Assembly: GCA_033812595.1 (NCBI GenBank)
Contig: JAPXTJ010000002.1
Location: 1 to 53,945 of the forward strand
DNA length: 53,945 nt
Reading direction: 5' to 3'
Source of the DNA: JADLGF01 sp020849415
GTDB lineage: Bacteria > Chloroflexota > Chloroflexia > Thermomicrobiales > UBA6265
Shown here: piece after piece, positions 31,844-39,475 of the stretch
Layout: each line of letters begins with the position of its first letter
How positions within the stretch are numbered: the first letter of the stretch is position 1
Program-made: the position numbers and the translations under genes
The notes under the pieces: generated by a model
What the model was told of the DNA's origin: nothing
The model's database searches: none
The model's input: only the letters and a program-made list of their open reading frames with translations

Positions 31844-32821
31844 GTGGAATACGTACGATTCGGGAACTCCGGGGTGAAGGTTTCACGGATGGCGCTCGGG
31901 CTCGGCCTGCGCGGCCAGAAGGATGAAGCCGAAGTCGAGCGGATGATTCGCCGCGCCCTTGATCTGGGCGTCAACCTCTTCGATTGCGCCAACGTCTATG
32001 GTCTCGGCGATACCCGCGGTCACATCGGCAAATCGGAAGAAATCCTCGGCCGGACGCTGAAGAGCGTGCGTGACGAGGTGGTGATCACCTCGAAGGTGAG
32101 TTCGCCGATCGGCGACGGCCCGAACGATCGCGGCGGATCGCGCTACCACATCATGCGCGAGGTCGAGCGTTCGCTGAAGCGGCTCGATACCGATCATATC
32201 GATGTCTACATCCTCCACGTGCACAACGCTGACGTGCCGCTCGACGAGCAATTCCGCGCGCTCGAAAACCTGGTGCAGCAGGGGAAGATTCGCTACGTCG
32301 GGGTGAGCAATTACCAGGCGTGGCAGGTCTGCCGGGCGATCAACATCCAGGATCGCATCAACGCCAGCCAGCTGATCACCGTACAGAATCCCTATAGCCT
32401 GATGGACCGCGAACTCGAACGGGAGATGTTCCCCTTCTGCCGCGCGAGCGGAGTCGGCGTGATGGCCTACTCACCGCTCGGGGTCGGGCTGCTCAGCGGC
32501 GCCTACCGGCCGGGCAGCCCGCCGCCGGCGGGGAAACTCTGGACCGAGCGGGGCGCCGCCAGTCTGCAAGCGGCGCTGAACGGCCAGCCGGGCGACGTGC
32601 TGCGGGTGGCGTTCGAGATCGCCGAGCGGCTCGGGGTGACGGTGGCGCAGCTCGCGCAGCAGTGGGTGATGACCCACCCGGAAGTTTCCGTGGTGGTCAT
32701 GGGCGCGAATACCGCCGAGCAGGTCGATGACAATCTCGGCGCGTTCGCGGTCGAGCTCACCGCCGACGATCTCGCCGCGCTCGATCAGGCCTCGAAGGGG
32801 CTCGAAATCAAGGGGTGGTAA
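31844..32821 (+). CDS. Aldo/keto reductase
   Basis: 325 residues. The catalytic tetrad of the AKR barrel is visible: Asp in NLFDCANVYG (with Tyr five residues later), Lys in VITSKVS, His in YILHVHN. The C-terminal cofactor-binding loop is VVVMGANTAEQVDDNLGAF. This is the YajO/potassium-channel-beta-like group with NADPH preference. Substrate unknown. GTG 31844 is the first start with spacing from GGGAGAAAG. The 3' end overlaps by 14 bases the converging glycosylase gene. A second, different AKR lies at 51732-52589. Confidence 0.82.
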   Translation: MEYVRFGNSGVKVSRMALGLGLRGQKDEAEVERMIRRALDLGVNLFDCANVYGLGDTRGHIGKSEEILGRTLKSVRDEVVITSKVSSPIGDGPNDRGGSRYHIMREVERSLKRLDTDHIDVYILHVHNADVPLDEQFRALENLVQQGKIRYVGVSNYQAWQVCRAINIQDRINASQLITVQNPYSLMDRELEREMFPFCRASGVGVMAYSPLGVGLLSGAYRPGSPPPAGKLWTERGAASLQAALNGQPGDVLRVAFEIAERLGVTVAQLAQQWVMTHPEVSVVVMGANTAEQVDDNLGAFAVELTADDLAALDQASKGLEIKGW

Positions 32822-33158
32822 GCGGCCGGTCCCGCAAGCACTCGCACGGCTTCTCGCGGAGCAGGTCGAACTGGCGATCAAGCGAATCGACCCATTCGTC
32901 CTGCACCGCGCTGCCCGTGGCGAGCGCGGCATCGAGCGGACTGGCGTGGCGGTATCCACGCCGCTCCATTTCCTGGACCAGGGCTTCGTGACGCGCGTGG
33001 AGCGCGCGCAATTTTCCTTGCCAGCGTCGCGTTTCCGGGTGGCGGGAATACCCGCTTCGCTGCTGCGTGAGCACCACCCAGATGGCGTGCAATTCGCGGT
33101 GTTCACCGAGCAAATGAACCCGACAGAGGATCGCCGGATCGACATCCCAAATGCGCAT
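32808..33158 (-). CDS. Pyrimidine-dimer DNA glycosylase-family protein (PF03013)
   Basis: 116 residues from ATG 33158, four bases after the stop of the cobalamin-binding regulator gene, so the two are one transcript. MRIWDVDPAILCRVHLLGEHRELHAIW, then YSRHPETRRWQGKLRALHARHEALVQEM, and RRGYRHASPLD: these are family features of PF03013, named for pyrimidine-dimer glycosylase/endonuclease V. Members would nick UV dimers by a Schiff-base reaction; direct proof for this subgroup is lacking. Pairing with a light-type regulator makes UV repair a sensible role. An extended frame to 33254 lies inside the upstream gene and is not favoured. Confidence 0.75.
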   Translation of the reverse strand: MRIWDVDPAILCRVHLLGEHRELHAIWVVLTQQRSGYSRHPETRRWQGKLRALHARHEALVQEMERRGYRHASPLDAALATGSAVQDEWVDSLDRQFDLLREKPCECLRDRPLTTP

Positions 33159-33162
33159 GTCG

Positions 33163-34092
33163 TTACCCGGCTCGCACCGTGGGACGCTGCGCCAGCGCTT
33201 CTTCCACGAGGCGCAGCGCCTCGGCGGGGTCGTCATTCGGCACGATCCGGGCACCGTAGCGTTCGATCATGGCCGCCTCGATCGCGGAGAGTTCGCCCCC
33301 GACGATGACCTCGAAGGGGTCATCCAGGTCGCGCAGCGCCGCCAACGCCTCTTCCAGGGCGTCCCGGGCGCTCGTTTGCTTGACCGAGAGGAGTACAACC
33401 GCCGGCGAGCGCATCGCCACCGCTTCGAGAAGAAAGCGGGTCGCCACGTCGGCCCCAAGGAACGACACCCGGATACCGCGCGCGCGCAACAGCCCCACCA
33501 CCATGCGCAGGCCGAGTTCGTGCTTTTCCCCTTCCACGCAGGCAGCCACCACCACCCCGTTTTGCCGCTCCGGCACGGCGTGGCGGCGGGTGAGTTCGGC
33601 GATCAGTTCACGCGAGAGTTCCGACACCTCTTTCTCGCGCGCCACCGGCACGTCTCCCTGTTCCCAGCGATCACCGATCTCGCGCAGGGCGGGCGTAAGC
33701 ACCTCCGTGAAGAGCGTTGCCAGCGGCAGTCCCACCTGATCGGCCCGCGCAATCACCTCCCCCGCCGCCGCCAGATCACCCGAAACCGCGTCATCGACGA
33801 ACTCGGCCGCCAGGGATTCAGCCGCCGGCAACCGGTCGAGTTCAGCCAGGCGTTCGCGGATCTGATCGAGCGTGAGGCGTTCCGCCTGCCAGCGCTTGAT
33901 CCGGATGATGCGATCGATATCGGCCGGAGCGTAGAGCCGGTGCCCCCCTTCGGTACGAGTGGAACGCGCCAATCCCTCCCGCTCCAGAAAGCGGAGGCTG
34001 GAATGACTCACGTCGGGAAAGGCCGCCTGCAGCGCCTTGACGACATCGCCGATCGATTTGAGTTGAGCCTGATTCGACTGGGTTGCGCGCAC
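33163..34092 (-). CDS. MerR-family regulator with cobalamin-binding domain (CarH/LitR-like)
   Basis: 309 residues. MerR wHTH at 12-85 (SIGDVVKAL...SLRFLEREGLARSTRTEGGHRLY), a helical cap domain at 90-175, then a B12-binding Rossmann domain with E189-K-H191-E-L-G (ExHxxG, lower axial His) and VSFLGADV. In CarH the cap carries a W-x9-E-H motif and a His next to the Trp that traps cobalt after light. Here Trp143-x9-Glu153 is kept, but the His is Lys154 and the residue after Trp is Glu144. Adenosylcobalamin binding is likely, while light response by the classical route is uncertain. It diverges from the heliorhodopsin/crtB operon across two related palindromes. Confidence 0.85.
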   Translation of the reverse strand: MRATQSNQAQLKSIGDVVKALQAAFPDVSHSSLRFLEREGLARSTRTEGGHRLYAPADIDRIIRIKRWQAERLTLDQIRERLAELDRLPAAESLAAEFVDDAVSGDLAAAGEVIARADQVGLPLATLFTEVLTPALREIGDRWEQGDVPVAREKEVSELSRELIAELTRRHAVPERQNGVVVAACVEGEKHELGLRMVVGLLRARGIRVSFLGADVATRFLLEAVAMRSPAVVLLSVKQTSARDALEEALAALRDLDDPFEVIVGGELSAIEAAMIERYGARIVPNDDPAEALRLVEEALAQRPTVRAG

Positions 34093-34101
34093 GGGTCACC
34101 T

Positions 34102-34124
34102 ACCTGAACCTGCAGTTCAGGTTC
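34102..34124. promoter_or_regulatory. Operator A beside the cobalamin-binding regulator gene
   Basis: ACCTGAAC-CTGCA-GTTCAGGT is a perfect inverted repeat (34102-34122) directly before the regulator start at 34092, in its leader or promoter. Position by position it agrees with operator B (34193-34215) at 16 of 23 bases, most differences being transitions. Confidence 0.7.
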
Positions 34125-34181
34125 TTTTATCACGTTCCCGCGCGCAATGCTACTCCCTCCTCACGATGCCCCATTCGCGAA

Positions 34182-34228
34182 CCCGTTGACAAATCTAAAT
34201 CTGTACTTTAGATTCATGTATCAACGGG
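34182..34228 (+). promoter_or_regulatory. Promoter of the light-type operon with operator B and nested palindrome
   Basis: TTGACA (34186-34191), 17-base spacer, TAGATT (34209-34214). AATCTAAA (34192-34199) and TTTAGATT (34207-34214) are perfect inverted arms filling the spacer and the -10. Outside them CCCGTTGA (34182-34189) and TCAACGGG (34221-34228) form a second perfect pair, so the whole promoter is a nested palindrome. MerR-type proteins bind spacer DNA in this way. It drives the gene at 34280 and probably those after it. Confidence 0.72.
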
Positions 34229-34279
34229 GACGGCGAGGGCGCCGCACCCAGACAGTCACCACGGAGAGGAGATCGTTCC

Positions 34280-35065
34280 ATGCAAAATCGGCTTCGTTTC
34301 TATTCACTCCGGCTGATGCTGCCCGCCCTGTTGATGGCGTTCGCGGTCGCCGCTCCCGGCGCGGCCGCGCAAGACGCCACCCCCGGCCCCGACGCCGACA
34401 TGGGCGTCTGCTCCGAAGCGCTCGGCATCGGCATGGCCGGCGATTCCTGCATCAACGTGATCCACGCCTCCCCCGATGCCCCGGCCGTCGATGTCTACCT
34501 CGATGGCGCGCTCGCCCTCGAAGGTCTCGAATTCGGCGCCTTCTCGGGTTGGGTAGCGGTCCCCGCCGGTGAGCACCACGTTCAGGTGACCGCTGCCGGA
34601 TCGGCCGCGGACGACGCGGTGATCGACGCGCAGGTCGAACTCGAGGCGGATGCGGCCTACCACGTTGCGGCTACCGGCCTCCTCGCGGAAATCACCCCGG
34701 CCATCTACCAGGTCAACCTGAGCGATTTCGACGCCATGGCCGATCCGATGGCGCGGGTGCGTGTGATCCACACCTCCCCGGATGCCCCGGCGGTTGATAT
34801 CGCGCTCAAGGGCGGCGATGTGCTGATCAGCGAACTCGCCTTCCCGGATGCCAGTGATGCGCTCGAAGTTCCGGCCGGTTCCTACGACCTCGAGGTCCGC
34901 GTTGCCGGAACTACCGATGTCGCGCTCGATCTCCCGGGCGTTGAATTGATGGCTGGCATGGTCTACGACGTGTTCGCCATTGGCCAGGCCGGTGACGGCA
35001 CCCTGACGGTGCTGGTCATCCCATCCACCACGGCGGCCGCACTGATCGCGACCCCCGAGGCGTAA
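34280..35065 (+). CDS. Secreted protein with two DUF4397 domains
   Basis: 261 residues with a Sec signal peptide (LRLMLPALLMAFAVAAPGAAA, then QDATP). Two similar beta-sandwich units follow: INVIHASPDAPAVDVYLDG near residue 58 and VRVIHTSPDAPAVDIALKG near residue 160. The [IV]xVIHxSPDAPxVD motif defines DUF4397, a family of unknown role in cell-surface and adhesion-like proteins. GGAGAGGAG precedes ATG 34280. It is the first gene after the palindromic promoter, 70 bases before the SDR gene, so it is the primary output of the cobalamin-type regulator. Its role in a light response is not evident. Confidence 0.82.
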   Translation: MQNRLRFYSLRLMLPALLMAFAVAAPGAAAQDATPGPDADMGVCSEALGIGMAGDSCINVIHASPDAPAVDVYLDGALALEGLEFGAFSGWVAVPAGEHHVQVTAAGSAADDAVIDAQVELEADAAYHVAATGLLAEITPAIYQVNLSDFDAMADPMARVRVIHTSPDAPAVDIALKGGDVLISELAFPDASDALEVPAGSYDLEVRVAGTTDVALDLPGVELMAGMVYDVFAIGQAGDGTLTVLVIPSTTAAALIATPEA

Positions 35066-35135
35066 TCCGTTCGGAAGCCTGATCGACCGGGAGGTTCGCG
35101 AACGCGGCCTCCCGGTTTCCGGGAGCTATGTGCGT

Positions 35136-36074
35136 ATGTCCGACCACACCGCCACGTTGAGCCCGCCACTGCAGATCGCTGTCACCGGCGCCACCGGTCT
35201 CGTCGGGAGCCGGCTGGTGCCGTTCCTCCGCGCCGGTGGCCACACCGTGCACCGCATCGTTCGAACCCCCACCGGCGCGCCCGATCAGATCGCCTGGAAC
35301 CCGCAACGGGGCGAAATCGATGCCGCCGCGCTCGAAGGGGTCGATGCGGTCGTGCACCTTGCCGGTGAATCAATCGCCGGCGGTCGCTGGAATGCGGCGC
35401 GCAAGGAGCGAATCCGTTCGAGCCGGATCGAGGGCACAACCCTCCTGGCCCGCACCCTGGCGGGGCTCGACCGCCCGCCGGCGGTACTCGTGTCAACCTC
35501 GGCCGTCGGCTACTACGGTGATCGGGGCGGCCAACGACTGACCGAAGCCTCCGGCAGTGGCGAGGGCTTCCTGGCCGAGGTTTGCCGGGTGTGGGAAGCA
35601 TCGGCCGATCCGGCGCGGGCGGCGGGCATCCGGGTCGTGCACCCCCGCTTCGGGGTGGTGCTGGCCGGGGAGGGCGGGCTGCTGAAGCAACTCTCGCTCC
35701 CCTTCCGCTTCGGACTCGGCGGCAAGATTGGCAACGGCGAGCAGTACCTGAGCTGGATCGCGATCGATGATCTGCTCACGCTGCTGCTGGAAGCGATCAG
35801 GAACGACGCGCTGGACGGCGCGGTCAACGCGGTCGCACCGGGCGCGGTGACCAATGCGGAGTTCACCGAAGCGCTCGGCCGGACGCTGCACCGGCCGACC
35901 TTCCTGCCCCTGCCGGCCTTCGCCGCCAGGGCGGCGTTCGGCGAAATGGCCGATGAACTCTTGCTCGTAAGTCAGCGTGCCGAGCCTGCTGTGCTACATA
36001 ACGCCGGCTTTCATTTCATCTACCCTGACATCACGAGCGCGCTCGGGCACGAACTCGCGCCCGGCGCCTCGTGA
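35136..36074 (+). CDS. TIGR01777-family SDR (SulA/YfcH-like epimerase fold)
   Basis: 312 residues from ATG 35136 (GTG 35130 in frame also possible; GGGAG at 35121-35125). IAVTGATGLVGSRLVPFLRAGGH is the nucleotide loop. VVHLAGESIAGGRWNAARKERIRSSRIEGT, STSAVGYYGDRG and the C-terminal MADELLLVSQRAEPAVL are TIGR01777 signatures. Members bind NAD(P); substrates are unknown. A paralogue fused to a SRPBCC-like domain lies at 48359-49750. Seventeen bases separate it from the heliorhodopsin start, so the two are co-transcribed. Confidence 0.85.
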   Translation: MSDHTATLSPPLQIAVTGATGLVGSRLVPFLRAGGHTVHRIVRTPTGAPDQIAWNPQRGEIDAAALEGVDAVVHLAGESIAGGRWNAARKERIRSSRIEGTTLLARTLAGLDRPPAVLVSTSAVGYYGDRGGQRLTEASGSGEGFLAEVCRVWEASADPARAAGIRVVHPRFGVVLAGEGGLLKQLSLPFRFGLGGKIGNGEQYLSWIAIDDLLTLLLEAIRNDALDGAVNAVAPGAVTNAEFTEALGRTLHRPTFLPLPAFAARAAFGEMADELLLVSQRAEPAVLHNAGFHFIYPDITSALGHELAPGAS

Positions 36075-36091
36075 GCGAAAGGACGTACCGC

Positions 36092-36895
36092 ATGGCGATG
36101 AACCCGGCGCTCTCCGCCTCCGCCCGGCCGATCGAACGTGACACCGCGCACCGGTTGCGGCGCTTCAATCTCGTGGTCGGCGCGATTCACCTCGCGCAGG
36201 CGATCGTGCTGCTGGCGCTCAGCAACGACTTCAAATTGCCGATCCTCGCCTCGTTCGTGGACGGACCTCCGGGCACCGCCCCGAGTGAACCCTCGGTGCT
36301 CTGGAACGTCCCGCTCGGTCCGGCGGTGGCGCTCTTCCTCCTCTTCGCGGCGGTCGATCACCTGCTGATGGCGACGCCCAAAGTCGAAGGCTGGTACCTC
36401 GAGAGCCTGCGCCAGCGGGTGAATCGAGCGCGCTGGACGGAGTACAGCGTCAGCGCGTCGTTGATGATCGTGTTGATCGCGATGATCACCGGCATTCTCG
36501 ATATGACCGCCCTGGTGGCGATTTTCGCCGCCAACATGGGCATGATCTTCTTCGGCCTGGTGATGGAATCAACCAGCAAGCCGGATGACGAGCGGGTCAA
36601 CTGGTGGCCCTTCATCTTCGGCTCGATCATCGGCCTCGCTCCCTGGATCGCAATCGCGATGCAGGTGGTGCACACGAACGAGAACGCGACCGGGGATGGC
36701 ATTCCCGGTTTCGTTTACGGGATTCTCGTATCGCTCTTCATCTGCTTCAACTCGTTCGCCGTCAACATGGTCCTGCAATACCGGCGGGTCGGTCCGTGGC
36801 GTTCCTATGAGTTTGGCGAGCGGGCGTACATCGTTTGCAGTCTGGTCGCGAAATCCGCGCTCGCCTGGCAGGTCTTCGCCAACACCCTGGTGTAG
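36092..36895 (+). CDS. Heliorhodopsin
   Basis: 267 residues from ATG 36092 (AAAGGA eight bases upstream); a GTG at 36071 overlapping the previous stop is the alternative. Seven membrane segments. Family marks: RFNLVVGAIHLAQ (His33), VDGPPGTAPSEP in the first loop, His90, WTEYSVSASLMIVLIA with the counter-ion Glu117, FAANMGMIFFG, FGSIIGLAPWIAI, PGFVYGILVSLF, and GERAYIVCSLVAKSALAWQ with Schiff-base Lys254. The N-terminus is expected in the cytoplasm, inverted from type 1 rhodopsins. Heliorhodopsins bind all-trans retinal, have slow photocycles and no clear pumping, and probably signal or control a partner. Here the gene sits between an SDR and phytoene synthase. Confidence 0.95.
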   Translation: MAMNPALSASARPIERDTAHRLRRFNLVVGAIHLAQAIVLLALSNDFKLPILASFVDGPPGTAPSEPSVLWNVPLGPAVALFLLFAAVDHLLMATPKVEGWYLESLRQRVNRARWTEYSVSASLMIVLIAMITGILDMTALVAIFAANMGMIFFGLVMESTSKPDDERVNWWPFIFGSIIGLAPWIAIAMQVVHTNENATGDGIPGFVYGILVSLFICFNSFAVNMVLQYRRVGPWRSYEFGERAYIVCSLVAKSALAWQVFANTLV

Positions 36896-36999
36896 GCGAG
36901 AACGCGGGCGGTTGTTCCCGGCCGGAATCGAGGCCGGTGATGTTTGGCGCGGGTGACGAACGTGGTTTGTCCTTCCTGTCTGACGGAGGCAAGGTCATC

Positions 37000-37881
37000 G
37001 TGGATGAACAATCCAGGGCCGAAGCGGCCCTTTGCCGCGAGATTGCCCGCTCCAAGGGCCGGAGCTTCTATCTGGCGAGCTTTTGCCTCGCGCCCGATCA
37101 GCGCCGCGCCATCCACGCCGTTTACGCCTACTGCCGCGTTGCCGACGATATCGTCGACCTGGCGGATCGCGACTCACGGGATGCCGCCGAACGCAAGCTC
37201 GATGCCTGGCGCGATCAGCTCCACGAACCGGTCGATCCGGTGGCGCGCGCCTTCGCCCGGGCACGGGCGGCGTACGGCATTCCGCTCGAACCGGCGCTCG
37301 CCCTGATCGAAGGGGTGCGTGGCGATCTCTCCCCCGAATCGTTCTTCGGCTGGCCCGAGTTGCGCCGCTATTGCCACAAGGTGGCCGGGACGGTCGGGTT
37401 GCTGACCGCGCCAGTGCTCGGCTGCCGCGACCCCCGTGCCCTGCCGCGCGCCGATGAACTCGGCATCGCCATGCAGTTGACCAACATCGTGCGCGATGTG
37501 GCGGAGGATGCCGCCGCCGGCCGCGTCTATCTTCCCTTCGCCGAAATGCGCGCTTTCGGCTGCGATCCCGAAGCCCTCCTGCAGGGTCGGCCGACCGGTG
37601 ATTTCGCCGGTCTGATCGCGCTTCAGGTCGACCGGGCGCGGGGACTCTACCGGAGCGCGCTGCGCGGCGTGCCGGCGCTCGATCGCAACGGCCAGCTCGC
37701 CACGCTTGCCGCCGCGCGGCTGTACGGTGAAATCCTGGGGGAGATCGAACGGGCGAACTTCGACGTCTTTCGCGGGCGGACGCGCGTATCCGGTCCGCGC
37801 AAGCTCCGGCAGGCGCCGGTGGTTGCCGCCGATTTCATTCGCAGTGCGTTCGGGTCGGTGGATTACGTAGCCTCTTCATGA
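37000..37881 (+). CDS. crtB: Phytoene synthase CrtB
   Basis: 293 residues from GTG 37000, ten bases after GGAGG (36985-36989); the frame is open upstream into the heliorhodopsin gene. The two Asp-rich Mg-binding motifs are present: YCRVADDIVDLAD (DxxxD) and LTNIVRDVAEDAAAGRVYLP. CHKVAGTVG is also typical. It joins two geranylgeranyl diphosphates to phytoene at the membrane face. It lies 104 bases after the heliorhodopsin, same strand, perhaps on the same transcript. Its last 19 bases overlap the 3' end of crtI on the other strand. Confidence 0.93.
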   Translation: MDEQSRAEAALCREIARSKGRSFYLASFCLAPDQRRAIHAVYAYCRVADDIVDLADRDSRDAAERKLDAWRDQLHEPVDPVARAFARARAAYGIPLEPALALIEGVRGDLSPESFFGWPELRRYCHKVAGTVGLLTAPVLGCRDPRALPRADELGIAMQLTNIVRDVAEDAAAGRVYLPFAEMRAFGCDPEALLQGRPTGDFAGLIALQVDRARGLYRSALRGVPALDRNGQLATLAAARLYGEILGEIERANFDVFRGRTRVSGPRKLRQAPVVAADFIRSAFGSVDYVASS

Positions 37882-39377
37882 CCGAAATCGCGCGCGATCA
37901 GCGTATCGACGATCGTCGCCGACGACAGGACACCGGGCAATCCGGCGCCGGGATGGGTACCCGCGCCGACAAAGTACAGGCGATCGAGTTCTTCGGAGCG
38001 GTTGTGCGGGCGAAACCAGGCCGATTGCGTGAGGATCGGCTCGACCGAAAAGGCCGATCCGAGGTAGCTGCTCAGGTCATCGCGAAAGTGGCGCGGATCG
38101 ATCATGCGCTCGGTCACGATATGGCGCGAAAGATCGGGCAGGAAACGCCGTTCCAGGGCGGAGATGATGGCATCGCGATACGGACGCGCCCGCGTTTCCC
38201 AATCCACGCCGCCACCGAGATGCGGCACCGGCGCGAGCACGTAGAACGTTTCACCCCCGGGCGGGGCCAGCGAAGGATCGGTCAGGGTGGGCATGTGAAG
38301 ATAGAGCGAAAAGTCGTCCGCCAGCACCTTCCGGTCGAAGATGTCGGCCAGCAATTCCCGGTATCGCGGGCCGAGAACGATATTGTGATGCGCCAGCGGC
38401 GATGCGCCCGGATCACGGTACCGGCGATCGGTTCCGAAATAGATCACCACCAGCGACATCGAATAGCGCATGTTGGCCAGACGGCGATCGGTGTACTTGC
38501 GGCGCAACCGCGCCGGAACCAGGCGCTGATAGGCGGCGGCAACCTCGGCGTTGCAGACCACCGCGTCGGCGGTGATTTCCGTGCCGTCGGCGAGCCGGAC
38601 GCCGGTTGCGCGCCGGCCACTGGTGAGGATCTCCGCCACGTCGGTCCCGAGCAGCAGGGTTCCGCCGAGCTCGAGGAAGAGCTTTTCCAGCGCGGCCGTG
38701 ATCGCGCCGGTGCCGCCCATGGCGTACCAGACCCCCCAGGTTCGTTCGAGATGATGAATCAGCGCGTAAATGCTCGTCGTTTGAAACGGATTGCCGCCGA
38801 CCAGCAGGGGATGAAACGACAGCACCTGGCGCAATCGCTCATCGCGCACGTAGCGCGCGACCAGGTCGTAGACCGTGCGGTAACTCTGCAACCGCACCAG
38901 ATCGGGCGCCACCTTCAGCATCTGCCACGGCGAGTGAAAGGGCGTGGTGGCCAGTTCGGTGAAGCCCTTGTCGAAGATGCGTTCGGTTTGGAGCAGGAAT
39001 TGCCGGTAGCCCTCGAGATCGCCGGGATGCGGGCTGAACGCGGCGATGCGATCAGCCATGGCCGCGGCATCGCCCGAGTAATCGAACTGCGCGCCGTCAT
39101 CGAAGAAGATGCGGTAGAACGGATCGACCGGGACGAAGTCGACGTACGCGTCCCGCTTGCGGCCGGCCAGTTCGAAGAGTTCATCGATCAGCCAGGGCGC
39201 GGTGATCACGGTCGGGCCGCCATCGAAGGTGAAGCCCTGATCCTGGTACACGTAGGCGCGGCCACCGACCTTGTCGCGGCGTTCGATCAGCGTAACCCGG
39301 TGCCCGCGCGCGGCCAGGCGAATGGCCGCCGCCAGACCGCCGAAGCCGGCGCCGATGACAACGAACTGGTTGGACAT
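37863..39377 (-). CDS. crtI: Phytoene desaturase CrtI
   Basis: 504 residues from ATG 39377 (GGGGAG upstream; the open frame runs further to 39674 without support and overlaps cruG). FAD motif VVIGAGFGGLAAAIRLAARGH, then ERRDKVGGRAYVYQDQGFTFDGGPTVI. The C-terminal carotenoid-desaturase signature is YFVGAGTHPGAGLPGVLSSATIV. It converts phytoene stepwise to lycopene (or neurosporene). It converges on crtB and diverges from the glycosyltransferase gene. A second desaturase (CrtD) is not seen in the window, though CrtI may act on hydroxylated intermediates too. Confidence 0.93.
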   Translation of the reverse strand: MSNQFVVIGAGFGGLAAAIRLAARGHRVTLIERRDKVGGRAYVYQDQGFTFDGGPTVITAPWLIDELFELAGRKRDAYVDFVPVDPFYRIFFDDGAQFDYSGDAAAMADRIAAFSPHPGDLEGYRQFLLQTERIFDKGFTELATTPFHSPWQMLKVAPDLVRLQSYRTVYDLVARYVRDERLRQVLSFHPLLVGGNPFQTTSIYALIHHLERTWGVWYAMGGTGAITAALEKLFLELGGTLLLGTDVAEILTSGRRATGVRLADGTEITADAVVCNAEVAAAYQRLVPARLRRKYTDRRLANMRYSMSLVVIYFGTDRRYRDPGASPLAHHNIVLGPRYRELLADIFDRKVLADDFSLYLHMPTLTDPSLAPPGGETFYVLAPVPHLGGGVDWETRARPYRDAIISALERRFLPDLSRHIVTERMIDPRHFRDDLSSYLGSAFSVEPILTQSAWFRPHNRSEELDRLYFVGAGTHPGAGLPGVLSSATIVDTLIARDFGHEEAT

Positions 39378-39413
39378 CGATGGCCGTCTCCCCGAGTCAG
39401 AACGGTCTGCGTC

Positions 39414-39429
39414 AAACGCGCGCGCGTTT
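39414..39429. promoter_or_regulatory. 16-base palindrome in the crtI/cruG divergent gap
   Basis: AAACGCGCGCGCGTTT, perfectly self-complementary, in the middle of the 98-base gap between crtI (minus) and the glycosyltransferase gene (plus). It could be an operator. It does not resemble the palindromes at 34102 or 34193. No good promoter hexamers were found beside it. Confidence 0.35.
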
Positions 39430-39475
39430 TTCACTATCGCACGGGCCGCGCCGCCCCGTCTGTCGCGGCTAACGT

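Noticed and set aside
36071..36091. GTG start of heliorhodopsin overlapping the SDR stop (GTGA)
   Set aside because: Attractive as coupling, but no ribosome site; ATG 36092 with AAAGGA at proper spacing is better. Kept as the alternative.
39414..39429. CGCGCGCGCG palindrome as a second operator of the cobalamin-type regulator
   Set aside because: Shares nothing with the operator pair at 34102 and 34193, and alternating CG is common by chance in such DNA. Listed only as a weak site.
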